Shown: positions 33,248 to 41,996 of the stretch, one piece after another | Position numbering within the stretch: the stretch's first letter is position 1 | How the letters are laid out: every line of letters starts with the position of its first letter | From: Gammaproteobacteria bacterium | Lineage (GTDB): Bacteria; Pseudomonadota; Gammaproteobacteria; Steroidobacterales; Steroidobacteraceae | Length of the DNA: 64,000 nucleotides | Assembly (NCBI GenBank): GCA_017577615.1 | Contig: PKRE01000001.1 | Span: 62,001 to 126,000, forward strand | Direction: 5' to 3' | The notes under the pieces: model-generated | Seen by the model: the letters and a program-made list of their open reading frames with translations, nothing else | Told to the model about the DNA's origin: nothing | Databases searched by the model: none | Made by a program: the position numbers and the translations under genes

Positions 33248-35719
33248 GTGAGCTCCGGCGAGGAACGTCAGATAGACGAGCAAAGCGTCGCTTCGGCAGC
33301 ACAGGCGCGTGGCGAAGGCTCGTCTGCGCAAGCTTGCCTTGCAGAGTTACTGGCAGCCCAAGCAGCGCTCGAACGTAAGTCCGAGGAGCTAGCCCGCTCG
33401 CGCGCCTTCCAGCGAGCCACGCTCGATGCCACCCCCGATGGCATCGTCGCCACCGATCGTGACGGACGCATCACCGGCTTCAATGAGCAATACGTGCGCA
33501 TGTTTCACCTTCGACCGGAGCTGCTCGAGACACGCGACCACAGACTCGTCAACGAGCACATCGGCCGTCGGCTCGCAGATCCCGCCTCGTTTCTCGATCG
33601 CATCGACGCGATCGAGGCAGCATCGTTACCTGAGAGCTTTGATGAGATCCGCCTGCGTGACGGACGCGTTTACGAACGCTTCTCCAGAGTACAGGTCATC
33701 GACGGCGAGCAGATCGGGCGCGTCTGGAGCTTTCGCGATGTCACTGCGCACGTTCAGGCACAGGAGCAGCTGCGTAATTTGAATCAGCGCCTCGGCCGCC
33801 GCGTGGAAGAACGCACGGATGCGCTACGCAAGAGCGAGCGTCAGTTCCTGCAGCTGGTGCTCGGCATCAACGACGCGGCCATCTTCATGCTCGATGCGAG
33901 TGGCCGCGTGAACGCCTGGAACCTGGGTGCCGAGCGAATCAAGGGCTACACCAGTGTCGAGATCGTTGGCGAGCATTTCTCGATCTTCTACACACAAGAG
34001 GATCGTGCACGTGGACTTCCTGGTCTGGCGCTGGAGACCGCCGCACGCAAAGGCAAGTACGAGACGGAAGCCTGGCGCGTTCGCAAGGATGGGTCGCGGT
34101 TTTGGGCACACGTGCTGATCGATGCGATCCGTGACCAGAGCGGTCAGCTCCTCGGCTTCGCAAAGATCACGCGCGACATGACTGAATGGCGCGCAATGCA
34201 GGAACAGCTCCATCAGGCGCAGAAGATGGAAGCGATCGGCCAGCTCACCGGAGGGGTGGCGCACGATTTCAACAATCTGCTGACCGTCATCCTCGGCAAT
34301 CTGGACACCATCGCGCGCCTCACACACGACGGCGATGCACGCTTGCGACGCTGCGTCGATCACGCCATTCGTGGCGCGCAACGCGCAGCCACCCTCACTC
34401 AGCAGCTGCTCGCCTTCTCACGTCGACAACCGTTGAACCCAAGACCCACGGAAGTCAACCGGCTCATCACGGGCGCGTCCGAGCTCATTCGCCGCACATT
34501 GAACGAGAACGTCATCCTCGAGACCGTGCTCGGAGCAGGTGTGTGGCGCATCGAGATCGACGCCCATCAACTCGAGAGCGCATTGCTTAACCTTGCGGTC
34601 AACGCACGCGATGCCATGCCGAACGGCGGCAAGCTCACGCTCGAAACTGCCAATGTGCACCTTGATGACCGCTATGCAGCCAGCTATGCCGAAATCGTTC
34701 CGGGTCAGTACGTGCTCATTTGCGTCAGCGACACGGGCGTCGGCATGAGCAAGGATGTGCTCGAGCGCGCGTTCGACCCGTTCTTCACGACGAAGCCCGT
34801 CGGTCAAGGAACGGGTCTCGGCCTGAGTCAGGTCTACGGTTTCGTGAGGCAGTCGGGTGGGCACGTCAAGCTCTACAGCGAAGTCGGCCAAGGCACGACA
34901 GTCAAGATCTATCTGCCGCGCTACCACGGCCAGGTCGAAGCACAGATCGACGCTCCAGTGATCGTGCCGCAAGGTCGGGCCAGCGAAGTGCTGCTCGTGG
35001 TGGAGGACGACGACGATGTGCGCCGATTCAGTGTGGATTGTCTGTGCGAGCTCGGCTTCACAGTGCTCGAAGCGCACGACGGCACGTCTGCTCTGCAGCT
35101 GCTGGAGCTGCACCCGGAAATAAGGATGCTGTTCACCGACGTCGGCCTGCCCGGCATCAATGGGCGCGAGCTCGTCGATGCAGCGCGCGCACGACGGCCC
35201 GATATCAAGGTGCTTTTCACCTCTGGGTACGCTCGCAACGCCATCGTGCATCAGGGCCGGCTCGATCCCGGCGTGCAGCTGCTGACCAAGCCTTTCACCC
35301 GCGCACAGCTCGCCGCTCGCGTACGCGACGTGCTCGATGCGCGCACGGATGCGACCGGCGCCGGAAAGGTCGCGCTGATCGTCGAGGACGAGCCTCTCGT
35401 GCGCCTATTCGTCGCACAAACAGTCGAGCAGCTCGGTTTCGAAGTGGTCGAAGCGGCGACTGCGCAGCATGCACGCGACGAGCTTGCGGCACGCAACGAC
35501 ATCGACATCGCGCTGATCGATATCGGCTTGCCGGACGGCAATGGCGTCGAGCTTGCGAACGCATTCACCGCGCTGCGCCCGCAGATGCGCATCGTGCTTG
35601 CGAGCGGCTACGTTCAATCGATGTACGAGGCGGCGAACGACAATCCGAGGATCCGCTTCGTGAAGAAACCGTTCGACGTCAATACGCTCCGGGCAGTGCT
35701 CATGGAAGAGCTGCGCTGA
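33248..35719 (+). CDS. PAS-PAS hybrid histidine kinase with two receiver domains
   Basis: An 823-residue soluble sensor kinase without membrane helices. In order: a short coiled coil; PAS 1 (about 55-170, ATLDATPDGIVATDRDGRIT); a second coiled coil; PAS 2 (about 195-315, GINDAAIFMLDASGRVNAWN); HisKA with phospho-acceptor H339 in GGVAHDFNNLLT; HATPase_c (NLAVNARDAMPNGG, GQGTGLGLSQVYGF); then two receivers with D631 (FTDVGLPG) and D758 (LIDIGLPD). The output may pass from one receiver to a separate regulator, since no DNA-binding domain is present. The GTG start at 33248 follows GCGAGGA; an upstream TTG at 33221 is less likely. Confidence 0.93.
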   Translation: MSSGEERQIDEQSVASAAQARGEGSSAQACLAELLAAQAALERKSEELARSRAFQRATLDATPDGIVATDRDGRITGFNEQYVRMFHLRPELLETRDHRLVNEHIGRRLADPASFLDRIDAIEAASLPESFDEIRLRDGRVYERFSRVQVIDGEQIGRVWSFRDVTAHVQAQEQLRNLNQRLGRRVEERTDALRKSERQFLQLVLGINDAAIFMLDASGRVNAWNLGAERIKGYTSVEIVGEHFSIFYTQEDRARGLPGLALETAARKGKYETEAWRVRKDGSRFWAHVLIDAIRDQSGQLLGFAKITRDMTEWRAMQEQLHQAQKMEAIGQLTGGVAHDFNNLLTVILGNLDTIARLTHDGDARLRRCVDHAIRGAQRAATLTQQLLAFSRRQPLNPRPTEVNRLITGASELIRRTLNENVILETVLGAGVWRIEIDAHQLESALLNLAVNARDAMPNGGKLTLETANVHLDDRYAASYAEIVPGQYVLICVSDTGVGMSKDVLERAFDPFFTTKPVGQGTGLGLSQVYGFVRQSGGHVKLYSEVGQGTTVKIYLPRYHGQVEAQIDAPVIVPQGRASEVLLVVEDDDDVRRFSVDCLCELGFTVLEAHDGTSALQLLELHPEIRMLFTDVGLPGINGRELVDAARARRPDIKVLFTSGYARNAIVHQGRLDPGVQLLTKPFTRAQLAARVRDVLDARTDATGAGKVALIVEDEPLVRLFVAQTVEQLGFEVVEAATAQHARDELAARNDIDIALIDIGLPDGNGVELANAFTALRPQMRIVLASGYVQSMYEAANDNPRIRFVKKPFDVNTLRAVLMEELR

Positions 35720-35831
35720 GCTGATGCTGGATGTGCGCATCCGGCGCGAGATCGATGGAGCAACCGTGCGGCTCGCTATCGTCGCCACCATGAGACCTGA
35801 CGCTGCGCCCAGCGAGAAGGGATGATGCGAT

Positions 35832-36401
35832 ATGGAGTTGCTGCTGAGCATCGCCTTGGGAGTCGCGCTCGCCGCTGCCACGGGATTGCGCGTCTTCGCA
35901 CCTTTGCTGGTAGCGGGGCTGGCGGCGCGCGCGGGCTGGATATCCTTGACGGATGCATTCGCGTGGCTCGAGAGCACGCCGGCACTGCTCATGCTGAGCA
36001 CCGCCGCGTTGCTCGAAGCGTTGGCCTATGCCATTCCAGGTGTGGATCATGTGCTTGACGTGCTCGCTGGTCCCGCAGCGGTCGTAGCCGGTGCCCTTGC
36101 GAGCGCCTCGGTCATGGGCGACGTGAGCCCGGCGCTGCAGTGGCCGCTCGCGGTCATTGCTGGTGGCGGCATCGCGGGCGCAGTAAAGGGAAGCGTTGCC
36201 GTCGTCCGTGGAAAAACCGGAATCGCGACGGCCGGGCTCGGCAACCCCATCGTCAGCACGTTCGAAACCGTCGGCGCCGTCACCCTGTCTTTGCTTGCCG
36301 TGCTACTGCCGATCGCGACGGTCGTTGCGATCATCGCGCTGCTGTTCTGGGGGATCCGGAAAATGGGTCGCTTCGCCCTAGGCGCGCGCCGCAAGTCCTG
36401 A
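35832..36401 (+). CDS. DUF4126 family membrane protein
   Basis: A 189-residue protein with about four or five membrane helices and the DUF4126 pattern: LSIALGVALAAATGLRVFAPLL at the N-terminus, then PGVDHVLDVLAGPAAVVAGAL, NPIVSTFETVGAVTLSLLAV and a C-terminal FWGIRKMGRF. Function unknown. It lies about 110 bp after the kinase gene and 146 bp before ppa. Confidence 0.85.
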   Translation: MELLLSIALGVALAAATGLRVFAPLLVAGLAARAGWISLTDAFAWLESTPALLMLSTAALLEALAYAIPGVDHVLDVLAGPAAVVAGALASASVMGDVSPALQWPLAVIAGGGIAGAVKGSVAVVRGKTGIATAGLGNPIVSTFETVGAVTLSLLAVLLPIATVVAIIALLFWGIRKMGRFALGARRKS

Positions 36402-36547
36402 CTCGTACGAATACCGTTTCCGCGAACCGACGAGCCGCGCAATCCGGCGAGGACGTATATACTTGCGCGCCTGTTGCTGGTGTCGCTGCGACAAACGCTC
36501 TATCTCCTCGTGCGCGAACACCAGCTCATCCCTGCTAGAGGTCAAGA

Positions 36548-37111
36548 ATGCGACTTGAGAAGATCCCCATCGGCCGTAATCCCCCGGAAGAAGTGAACGT
36601 CATCGTCGAGGTGCCGGTTGGCGGACCTCCGATCAAGTACGAAATGGACAAGGAATCCGGCGCATTGTTCGTGGACCGGTTCTTGTACACAGCAATGCGC
36701 TACCCGGGAAACTACGGCTTCATTCCGCACACCCTTTCAGAGGATGGCGACCCGTGCGACGTGCTGGTAGCCAATCAGCGCGGCATCGCCCCAGGTGCCG
36801 TCCTCGCGGTACGTCCCATCGGCGTGCTGATGATGCAGGACGAAGCGGGGCGTGACGAGAAAATCCTCGCCGTGCCAGTCCCGCGCTTGACACGGCGGTA
36901 CGAGAAGATTGTCAACTACACCGACATGCCCGGCATCACGCTCAAGCAGATCGAGCACTTCTTTACGCACTACAAGGACTTGGAGCAGGAAAAGTGGGTC
37001 AGAACGATCGGCTGGGGTGATGCGGATCAGGCCAAAGAGCTGATCATGCAAGCGATCGAACGCTTCAAGGCGAACAAGCCACCCACGTACACACGGCGCA
37101 ACCTTGAATGA
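36548..37111 (+). CDS. ppa: Inorganic pyrophosphatase, family I
   Basis: A 187-residue cytoplasmic enzyme that hydrolyses pyrophosphate. The family I signature appears as EDGDPCDVLV (D66, D68, D71), with YEMDKESGALFVDRF at the active-site entrance and NYGFIPHTL before it. Length is slightly over the E. coli enzyme (176 residues), with a short extension at both ends. Single-gene unit with its promoter in the preceding 146 bp; downstream is a 195-bp gap ending in a heptamer array. Confidence 0.97.
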   Translation: MRLEKIPIGRNPPEEVNVIVEVPVGGPPIKYEMDKESGALFVDRFLYTAMRYPGNYGFIPHTLSEDGDPCDVLVANQRGIAPGAVLAVRPIGVLMMQDEAGRDEKILAVPVPRLTRRYEKIVNYTDMPGITLKQIEHFFTHYKDLEQEKWVRTIGWGDADQAKELIMQAIERFKANKPPTYTRRNLE

Positions 37112-37296
37112 GCGCCTGAGCCGCAAGGACGCGTGCGGCGTGCGCTTGGGCGCAAGACACAGCCGCTTGCCTTCTCCAGCGCGCACGCCGGTGTCCTTCC
37201 TTGAGCCAGCTTTGGTCAAGCCAGAATGCCAGCGCTGTCGCGCATGACACTGTAGAGAGGGCCATCGATCGAGCGCTACGCCGCACCAACCCAATT

Positions 37297-37331
37297 CCCG
37301 CTCCTCCCTACTCCCTACTCCCTATCGCCTC
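37297..37331. repeat. Heptamer array overlapping the OsmC stop codon
   Basis: Three perfect CTCCCTA units at 37304, 37311 and 37318, with looser units on both sides. The OsmC stop codon (37308-37310, TAG on the - strand) is inside the array. On the - strand the G runs fit a quadruplex pattern with loops of 4, 4 and 6. Confidence 0.8.
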
Positions 37332-37796
37332 CCCGTACACCGGCTCGCAACGTACCTCGGTCGTGACCGAGTTCGCGATGAAGCAGCGCTCGTGCGCCCC
37401 GTGGTGCAACGCTTCCACCTCCGCCCGCGTCGGTTGTCGCTCGCCGACGAACGACACTTGCGGCCGTAGCGTGACCTTGGTCATCGCCCATCTTCCATCG
37501 ACGCGCTTTCCCAGCGTGCCAATGGCAATGTCGTGGTAACGATCAACGATGAACTTCCTCTGTGCCGCGAGCGACAAGAACCACAGCATGTGACAGCTCG
37601 AAAGCGCAGCGACGAACGTTTCTTCGGGATCCACTGCGGCAGGATCCGAGTATGGCAACGGCACGACGTGCGGAGACGAGGAGCCTTGCACCTCGATGCC
37701 CCCGTCGAAACGGAGCAAGTGCTTACGGCTGTACTTGTTGTCCACGAAAAGTTGGTCGCCGCGCGACCAAATGACCTCGGTGGTGTAGTTCGCCAT
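37308..37796 (-). CDS. OsmC family peroxiredoxin-like protein
   Basis: A 162-residue OsmC/Ohr-fold protein. The catalytic-Cys region is AALSSCHMLWFLSLAAQR. Only this one conserved Cys is seen in the first half, and a second lies in HERCFIANSV, the usual OsmC pair for peroxide reduction. It begins MANYTTEVIWSRGDQLF with the ATG at 37796; the frame is open to 37916 without support. OsmC proteins reduce organic peroxides in the cytoplasm. Divergent from the glutathionyl-hydroquinone reductase gene, a sensible oxidative-stress pairing. Confidence 0.92.
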   Translation of the reverse strand: MANYTTEVIWSRGDQLFVDNKYSRKHLLRFDGGIEVQGSSSPHVVPLPYSDPAAVDPEETFVAALSSCHMLWFLSLAAQRKFIVDRYHDIAIGTLGKRVDGRWAMTKVTLRPQVSFVGERQPTRAEVEALHHGAHERCFIANSVTTEVRCEPVYGEAIGSRE

Positions 37797-37983
37797 CGAT
37801 GGCTTCCTCGAGATGTGTGTTCGAAACCGCGGATAATCGTCCCTTGCTGCGCCTGCTGTCGGGACGGGTAGGCACTTTAAATCAGCGTACGCGTCGACAG
37901 GATCCCGAATGTTCACATGGTCAACGGGAACGTTTCGGGGTACGGTCTGTTCCTGCTGTCAGACATTTGGAAGGAGCAGGATC

Positions 37984-38961
37984 GTGGGCGTGCTGGTAGA
38001 GGGCGAGTGGCAGGACCATTGGTACGACACCGACTCGACGGGCGGTCGGTTCGTGCGCTGGCAATCGCAGTATCGCAATTGGATCACACCGGACGGGAGC
38101 GCAGGGCCGACAGGTGAAGGCGGATTCGCAGCCGAGCCTGGCCGCTATCACTTGTACGTTTCTTACGCGTGCCCGTGGGCCCATCGCACCCTCATCATGC
38201 GCGAGCTCAAAGGGCTCACCGACATGATCTCGTTGTCGGTCACTCACTGGCTGATGGCCGAGCGCGGGTGGACATTCGATCCGGGGCCAGGTGTCATACC
38301 CGACACAGTCAACGGTGCGCGCACTCTGTACGAAGTTTATCTCGTAGACAATCCAAAGGCCTCCGGCCGCGCGACGACGCCGCTGCTCTTCGACAAGAAA
38401 ACACGGCGTATCGTCAACAACGAGTCCAGCGACATCATGCGTATGTTCAACAGCGCCTTCGATCGCGTTGGCGCAAGAGAGGGCGACTATTACCCAGAGC
38501 CGCTACGTGATGAGATCGATGCCCTCAATGAACGCATCTACCACAGCTTGAACAACGGGGTGTACAAAGCCGGCTTTGCCACCACGCAAGAAGCGTACGA
38601 AGAAGCGGTGCAAGAGGTCTTTCGCATGCTCGATGAGCTAGAGCAGCGCCTCGCCGGCCGCCGCTATCTGTTTGGCGATCGTATCGTCGAAACAGACTGG
38701 CGCCTGTTCACCACGCTCGTGCGCTTCGATGCCGTTTACCATGGACACTTCAAGTGCAATTTGCGTCGTCTCGTCGATTATCCGAACCTGTATGCCTATG
38801 CGCGGGATCTATTCCAGACTCCTGGGATCGCCGCCACTGTTCACTTCGATCACATCAAGAACCATTACTATCGGAGCCACAAGCGTATCAATCCAACCGG
38901 CATCGTGCCGATCGGCCCGGCGCTCGACTGGACGGCACCGCACGGCCGCGAACGGCTCTAG
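37984..38961 (+). CDS. Glutathionyl-hydroquinone reductase (YqjG/ECM4-type glutathione transferase)
   Basis: A 325-residue xi-class glutathione transferase that removes glutathione from glutathionyl-hydroquinones. It has the catalytic Cys in YVSYACPWAHR (C63), WQSQYRNWITPDG upstream of it and the helical domain with GRRYLFGDRIVETDWRLFTTLVRFD. The GTG at 37984 follows AAGGAG by 7 bp, so I chose it although the frame is open from 37909. It ends two bases before the convergent rhomboid gene. Confidence 0.94.
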   Translation: MGVLVEGEWQDHWYDTDSTGGRFVRWQSQYRNWITPDGSAGPTGEGGFAAEPGRYHLYVSYACPWAHRTLIMRELKGLTDMISLSVTHWLMAERGWTFDPGPGVIPDTVNGARTLYEVYLVDNPKASGRATTPLLFDKKTRRIVNNESSDIMRMFNSAFDRVGAREGDYYPEPLRDEIDALNERIYHSLNNGVYKAGFATTQEAYEEAVQEVFRMLDELEQRLAGRRYLFGDRIVETDWRLFTTLVRFDAVYHGHFKCNLRRLVDYPNLYAYARDLFQTPGIAATVHFDHIKNHYYRSHKRINPTGIVPIGPALDWTAPHGRERL

Positions 38962-38963
38962 GG

Positions 38964-39659
38964 CTACATCCACGGCGCGCGCAGGCGAAAGCGCTTCTGC
39001 TTGAAGAACGGAATCAGCAGCATCCCGGCAATGAAGCCGCCGATGTGTGCACGGAAAGCGATGCCGCCGCCCTCTCCGGGAGGTGCGAACGCCTGGCTGA
39101 GGAGCTGTAAGACGAACCAAAGGACGAGCACGATCCCGGCGGGGATACGCACCGTTTGAATGATGAAACCGAGCGGGATCGCCACCAGCACGCGCGCGTG
39201 CGGATACAACAACAAGTACGCGCCCAGCACTCCGGAGATGGCGCCACTTGCGCCGACCATCGGGATCGTGGAATGGGGTTCCGGCAATGCTTGCGCTAGC
39301 ACGGCAGCGAGCCCGCACAGGACGTAGAAGACGGCGAAACGCACGTGGCCCATGCTGTCCTCGACATTGTCGCCGAAGATCCACAGGTACAGCATGTTGC
39401 CGAAGAGGTGCATGAAGCTGCCATGCATGAACATCGAGGTCAGCGTCGTCAAGAAAGGCGGCACGACCACGAGCTCTGGGGGCAGCTCACGAAGACCGAG
39501 CAGGACCGCTGGAATCACACCGAGCGAGTAAAGTGCCTGCTGGCCGCGCACTGGACCGAGCGAGACCTGCCACAGGAACACGAGCACACAGACAACCACG
39601 AACGATATGGTCACCACCGGTGTGATGGTGGACGGGTTGTCATCTCGCAGTGGGATCAT
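38964..39659 (-). CDS. Rhomboid family intramembrane serine protease (first copy)
   Basis: A 231-residue six-helix protein with the catalytic dyad S138 (VGASGAISG) and H205 (AHIGGF), plus the HGSFMHLFGNMLYLW loop of the family. It cleaves membrane proteins within or near the bilayer; substrates are unknown. The N-terminal IPLRDDNPS and the extended loop before helix 2 fit the small bacterial rhomboids. A second rhomboid lies at 41134-41754. Confidence 0.92.
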   Translation of the reverse strand: MIPLRDDNPSTITPVVTISFVVVCVLVFLWQVSLGPVRGQQALYSLGVIPAVLLGLRELPPELVVVPPFLTTLTSMFMHGSFMHLFGNMLYLWIFGDNVEDSMGHVRFAVFYVLCGLAAVLAQALPEPHSTIPMVGASGAISGVLGAYLLLYPHARVLVAIPLGFIIQTVRIPAGIVLVLWFVLQLLSQAFAPPGEGGGIAFRAHIGGFIAGMLLIPFFKQKRFRLRAPWM

Positions 39660-39707
39660 GACACTAGCGTGCCGCGAAAGCAGCGCGGGCGCAACGAAGC
39701 TGCGTAC

Positions 39708-39907
39708 GGGACCCGGGGCTTGGCGCTCGTGCGTGAGCCCGCGTGAGCGAAGCAGTGCAACGGACGACGATGCTGTGCCCTGCGGCTACCGTCGGGTAGG
39801 AAACAGGTGGTGCTCGACCATCGCCGGGACGGAGGCACGAGGCTGAAGCAAACGTGTCGCACAATGCGCACCCTGCTACAGCCTACGGCCCACAGCCCCA
39901 ATCCACC
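39708..39907. repeat. Heptamer arrays upstream of the rhomboid gene and at the aldo/keto reductase stop
   Basis: The C-rich array at 39873-39907 has five units: CTGCTAC, AGCCTAC, GGCCCAC, AGCCCCA, ATCCACC. It ends 5 bp from the reductase stop codon. A weaker G-rich set (GGGACCC, GGGGCTT, GGCGCTC, GTGCGTG) starts at 39708, 138 bp away. Whether the two sets form one element is uncertain. The bases between show no gene. Confidence 0.6.
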
Positions 39908-39911
39908 TTAA

Positions 39912-40943
39912 TCAGACCGGCGGCGGATTCCGCTTCACGAACCCGCGTTGATGCCAGTAGGGATAGGGCGGCGTGACGGCGCTCGCTTCGTCGAGCTTCT
40001 TCATGTGCTCGGGCGAAAGCTGCCAACCGACCGCACCCAGGTTCTGGATCAATTGCTCTTCGGTACGCGCCCCGATGATGACGCTCGTGACCGTCGGTCG
40101 TTGCAGCAGCCAGTTGATTGCGATCTGGGGAATGGTCTTGCCGGTTTCCTTCGCCACCTCGTCGAGCGCGTCGACGACGCGATACAAGTGCTCGTCCGGG
40201 ACCGGCGGGCCGCCTTCGACGGTGACTTGATGACGAAGCCGCGACGTTTCGGGAAGCGGTTGGCCACGTCTGACCTTGCCCGTCAAGCGTCCCCAACCGA
40301 GCGGGCTCCAGACGATCGTGGCAATCTTCTGATCGAGCGCGAGCGGCATCAGCTCCCATTCGTAGTCGCGCCCGATCAGCGAATAGTATGCCTGGTGTGC
40401 AACGTGCCGAACCCAACCATACCGCTCCGAGATCGCGATCGACTTCATCAGGTGCCAACCCGAGAAGTTGGAACAACCGATGTAACGGATCTTGCCGGCA
40501 CGCACGAGGTCATCGAGCGTACGTAGTGTTTCCTCGATCGGCGTGACCGCATCGAACCCGTGCAGCTGGAAGAGATCGATGTAGTCCGTGCCCAGGCGCC
40601 GCAGGCTCGCATCGACTGCTCGGAGCAGCGCGTATCTGGATGAGCCGACGTCGTTCGGACCCGGGCCGATTGTGAAGGTTGCCTTCGTGGAGATGATCAC
40701 CTTGTCGCGCCGCCCACGGATCGCCTGACCCAGGATCTCCTCCGCGGCTCCGCCCGAATAGACGTCCGCGGAATCAAACATATTGAGGCCTGCGTCGAGG
40801 CAGATATCGACGAAACGCGTCGCGAGCTTGACGTCGACCTCGCCGAAGCCGCGGAAGAATTCGCCCCGTCCACCGAACGTTCCGGTGCCGAGACACAACA
40901 CGGGAACCTTGAAGCCTGAATGACCTAGTTGCCTGAATTCCAT
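39912..40943 (-). CDS. Aldo/keto reductase
   Basis: A 343-residue TIM-barrel NADPH-dependent oxidoreductase. It shows FDSADVYSGGAAEEILGQA (catalytic D and Y), VIISTKATFTIG (catalytic K), YIDLFQLHGFD with the His, and the cofactor-binding SVIIGARTEEQLIQNL. It is close to the group annotated as YajO/Tas-like or aryl-alcohol dehydrogenase-like reductases. The physiological substrate cannot be told. Single gene, facing the rhomboid array at its 3' end. Confidence 0.93.
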   Translation of the reverse strand: MEFRQLGHSGFKVPVLCLGTGTFGGRGEFFRGFGEVDVKLATRFVDICLDAGLNMFDSADVYSGGAAEEILGQAIRGRRDKVIISTKATFTIGPGPNDVGSSRYALLRAVDASLRRLGTDYIDLFQLHGFDAVTPIEETLRTLDDLVRAGKIRYIGCSNFSGWHLMKSIAISERYGWVRHVAHQAYYSLIGRDYEWELMPLALDQKIATIVWSPLGWGRLTGKVRRGQPLPETSRLRHQVTVEGGPPVPDEHLYRVVDALDEVAKETGKTIPQIAINWLLQRPTVTSVIIGARTEEQLIQNLGAVGWQLSPEHMKKLDEASAVTPPYPYWHQRGFVKRNPPPV

Positions 40944-41133
40944 GGTGCTAGAAGCGACGTTCGTGGTTGATGAATGAACGAAGCGGATGATCGCGCGCTG
41001 GGTTGCGCACCTCGAGACGCGATGAAGTTATACCCGATCTTCGTTGCCAAGGAATGCATGCGACGCATAAGAAAACAGTGGCTTTCTCGTCATTCCGTCT
41101 CGACTTACATCCGTGCGTGTGTCACGCCGCGAC

Positions 41134-41754
41134 TTACCACCATCGCGATCGCGTCGCACCATGGCGACCGCGATCCTGGCTGCGCCAGTAACGTATCAAT
41201 ACGAAACCCGTGGCCATGCCGCCGATGTGCGCGAAATGAGCGATTCCCGACAATGTCTGAGTGATGCCGAGGTACAGCTCGAGCAGCCCGTAAAGGGTCA
41301 CGAACAACCATGCCGGCATCGGGATCGGCGGAAAGATGAGCATGATCATCCGTCGCGGATATGCCATGCCAAACGCGAGCAGCAAGCCGAACACGGCACC
41401 CGATGCGCCAACGGTCGGCGCGGGAGGCAGCCCCGACTGCGACATCACGATCAAGTGCATGAGGGCCGCGCCGACCACACAGGAGAAGTAATACGTGAGA
41501 TAGCGTCTCGACCCGAATAGGCGCTCGATCTCCGAGCCGAACATGTAGAGGGCGAACATATTGAAGAACAGGTGCGCCCAATTCCCGTGCAGAAACCCAT
41601 AGGTGACGAGCTGCCAGGGACGAAACAAATCGGTCGCCGGTGGCCACAACGCAAAAGACCACCCGACCCAGCCGCCAAGCAACTCTTGCAACAAGAATAT
41701 GGCGACGTTGATGATGATCAGCGTCTTGTTGATCGGCGTGATTCGATCGAGCAT
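41134..41754 (-). CDS. Rhomboid family intramembrane serine protease (second copy)
   Basis: A 206-residue rhomboid with S118 (TVGASGAVFG) and H176 (AHFAHIGGM), the loop HGNWAHLFFNMFALYMFG and six predicted helices. It begins MLDRITPINKTLIIINVA; the frame is open to 42057, but the extra residues have no family character. It differs in loop lengths from the copy at 38964-39659, so the two are not a recent duplication. Confidence 0.92.
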   Translation of the reverse strand: MLDRITPINKTLIIINVAIFLLQELLGGWVGWSFALWPPATDLFRPWQLVTYGFLHGNWAHLFFNMFALYMFGSEIERLFGSRRYLTYYFSCVVGAALMHLIVMSQSGLPPAPTVGASGAVFGLLLAFGMAYPRRMIMLIFPPIPMPAWLFVTLYGLLELYLGITQTLSGIAHFAHIGGMATGFVLIRYWRSQDRGRHGATRSRWW

Positions 41755-41996
41755 TGCCCCGCTATGTAGACGGCACGCAGCTTTTTCAACCTTCGACCGA
41801 GAAAAACCACATCCCGTATCGACCGTGACCTGCTCGTCACATCGCGAGCAAGCCAACGCGGGGCGGTCCTTCCTGGTCCCGATCCATCGTGCTGGACTCC
41901 GGCGCGAGCATTCTACGCGAGGCAGCAACAAACGTCCGGGCGAAGCGCTCGGCATGGTTGCTGGACACTCTCGCTGTGCCGGAACGTTACGGTGAA

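Noticed and set aside
5826..39907. Heptamer arrays as a CRISPR array
   Set aside because: Units are 7 bp with no unique spacers between identical repeats, and no cas genes are present.
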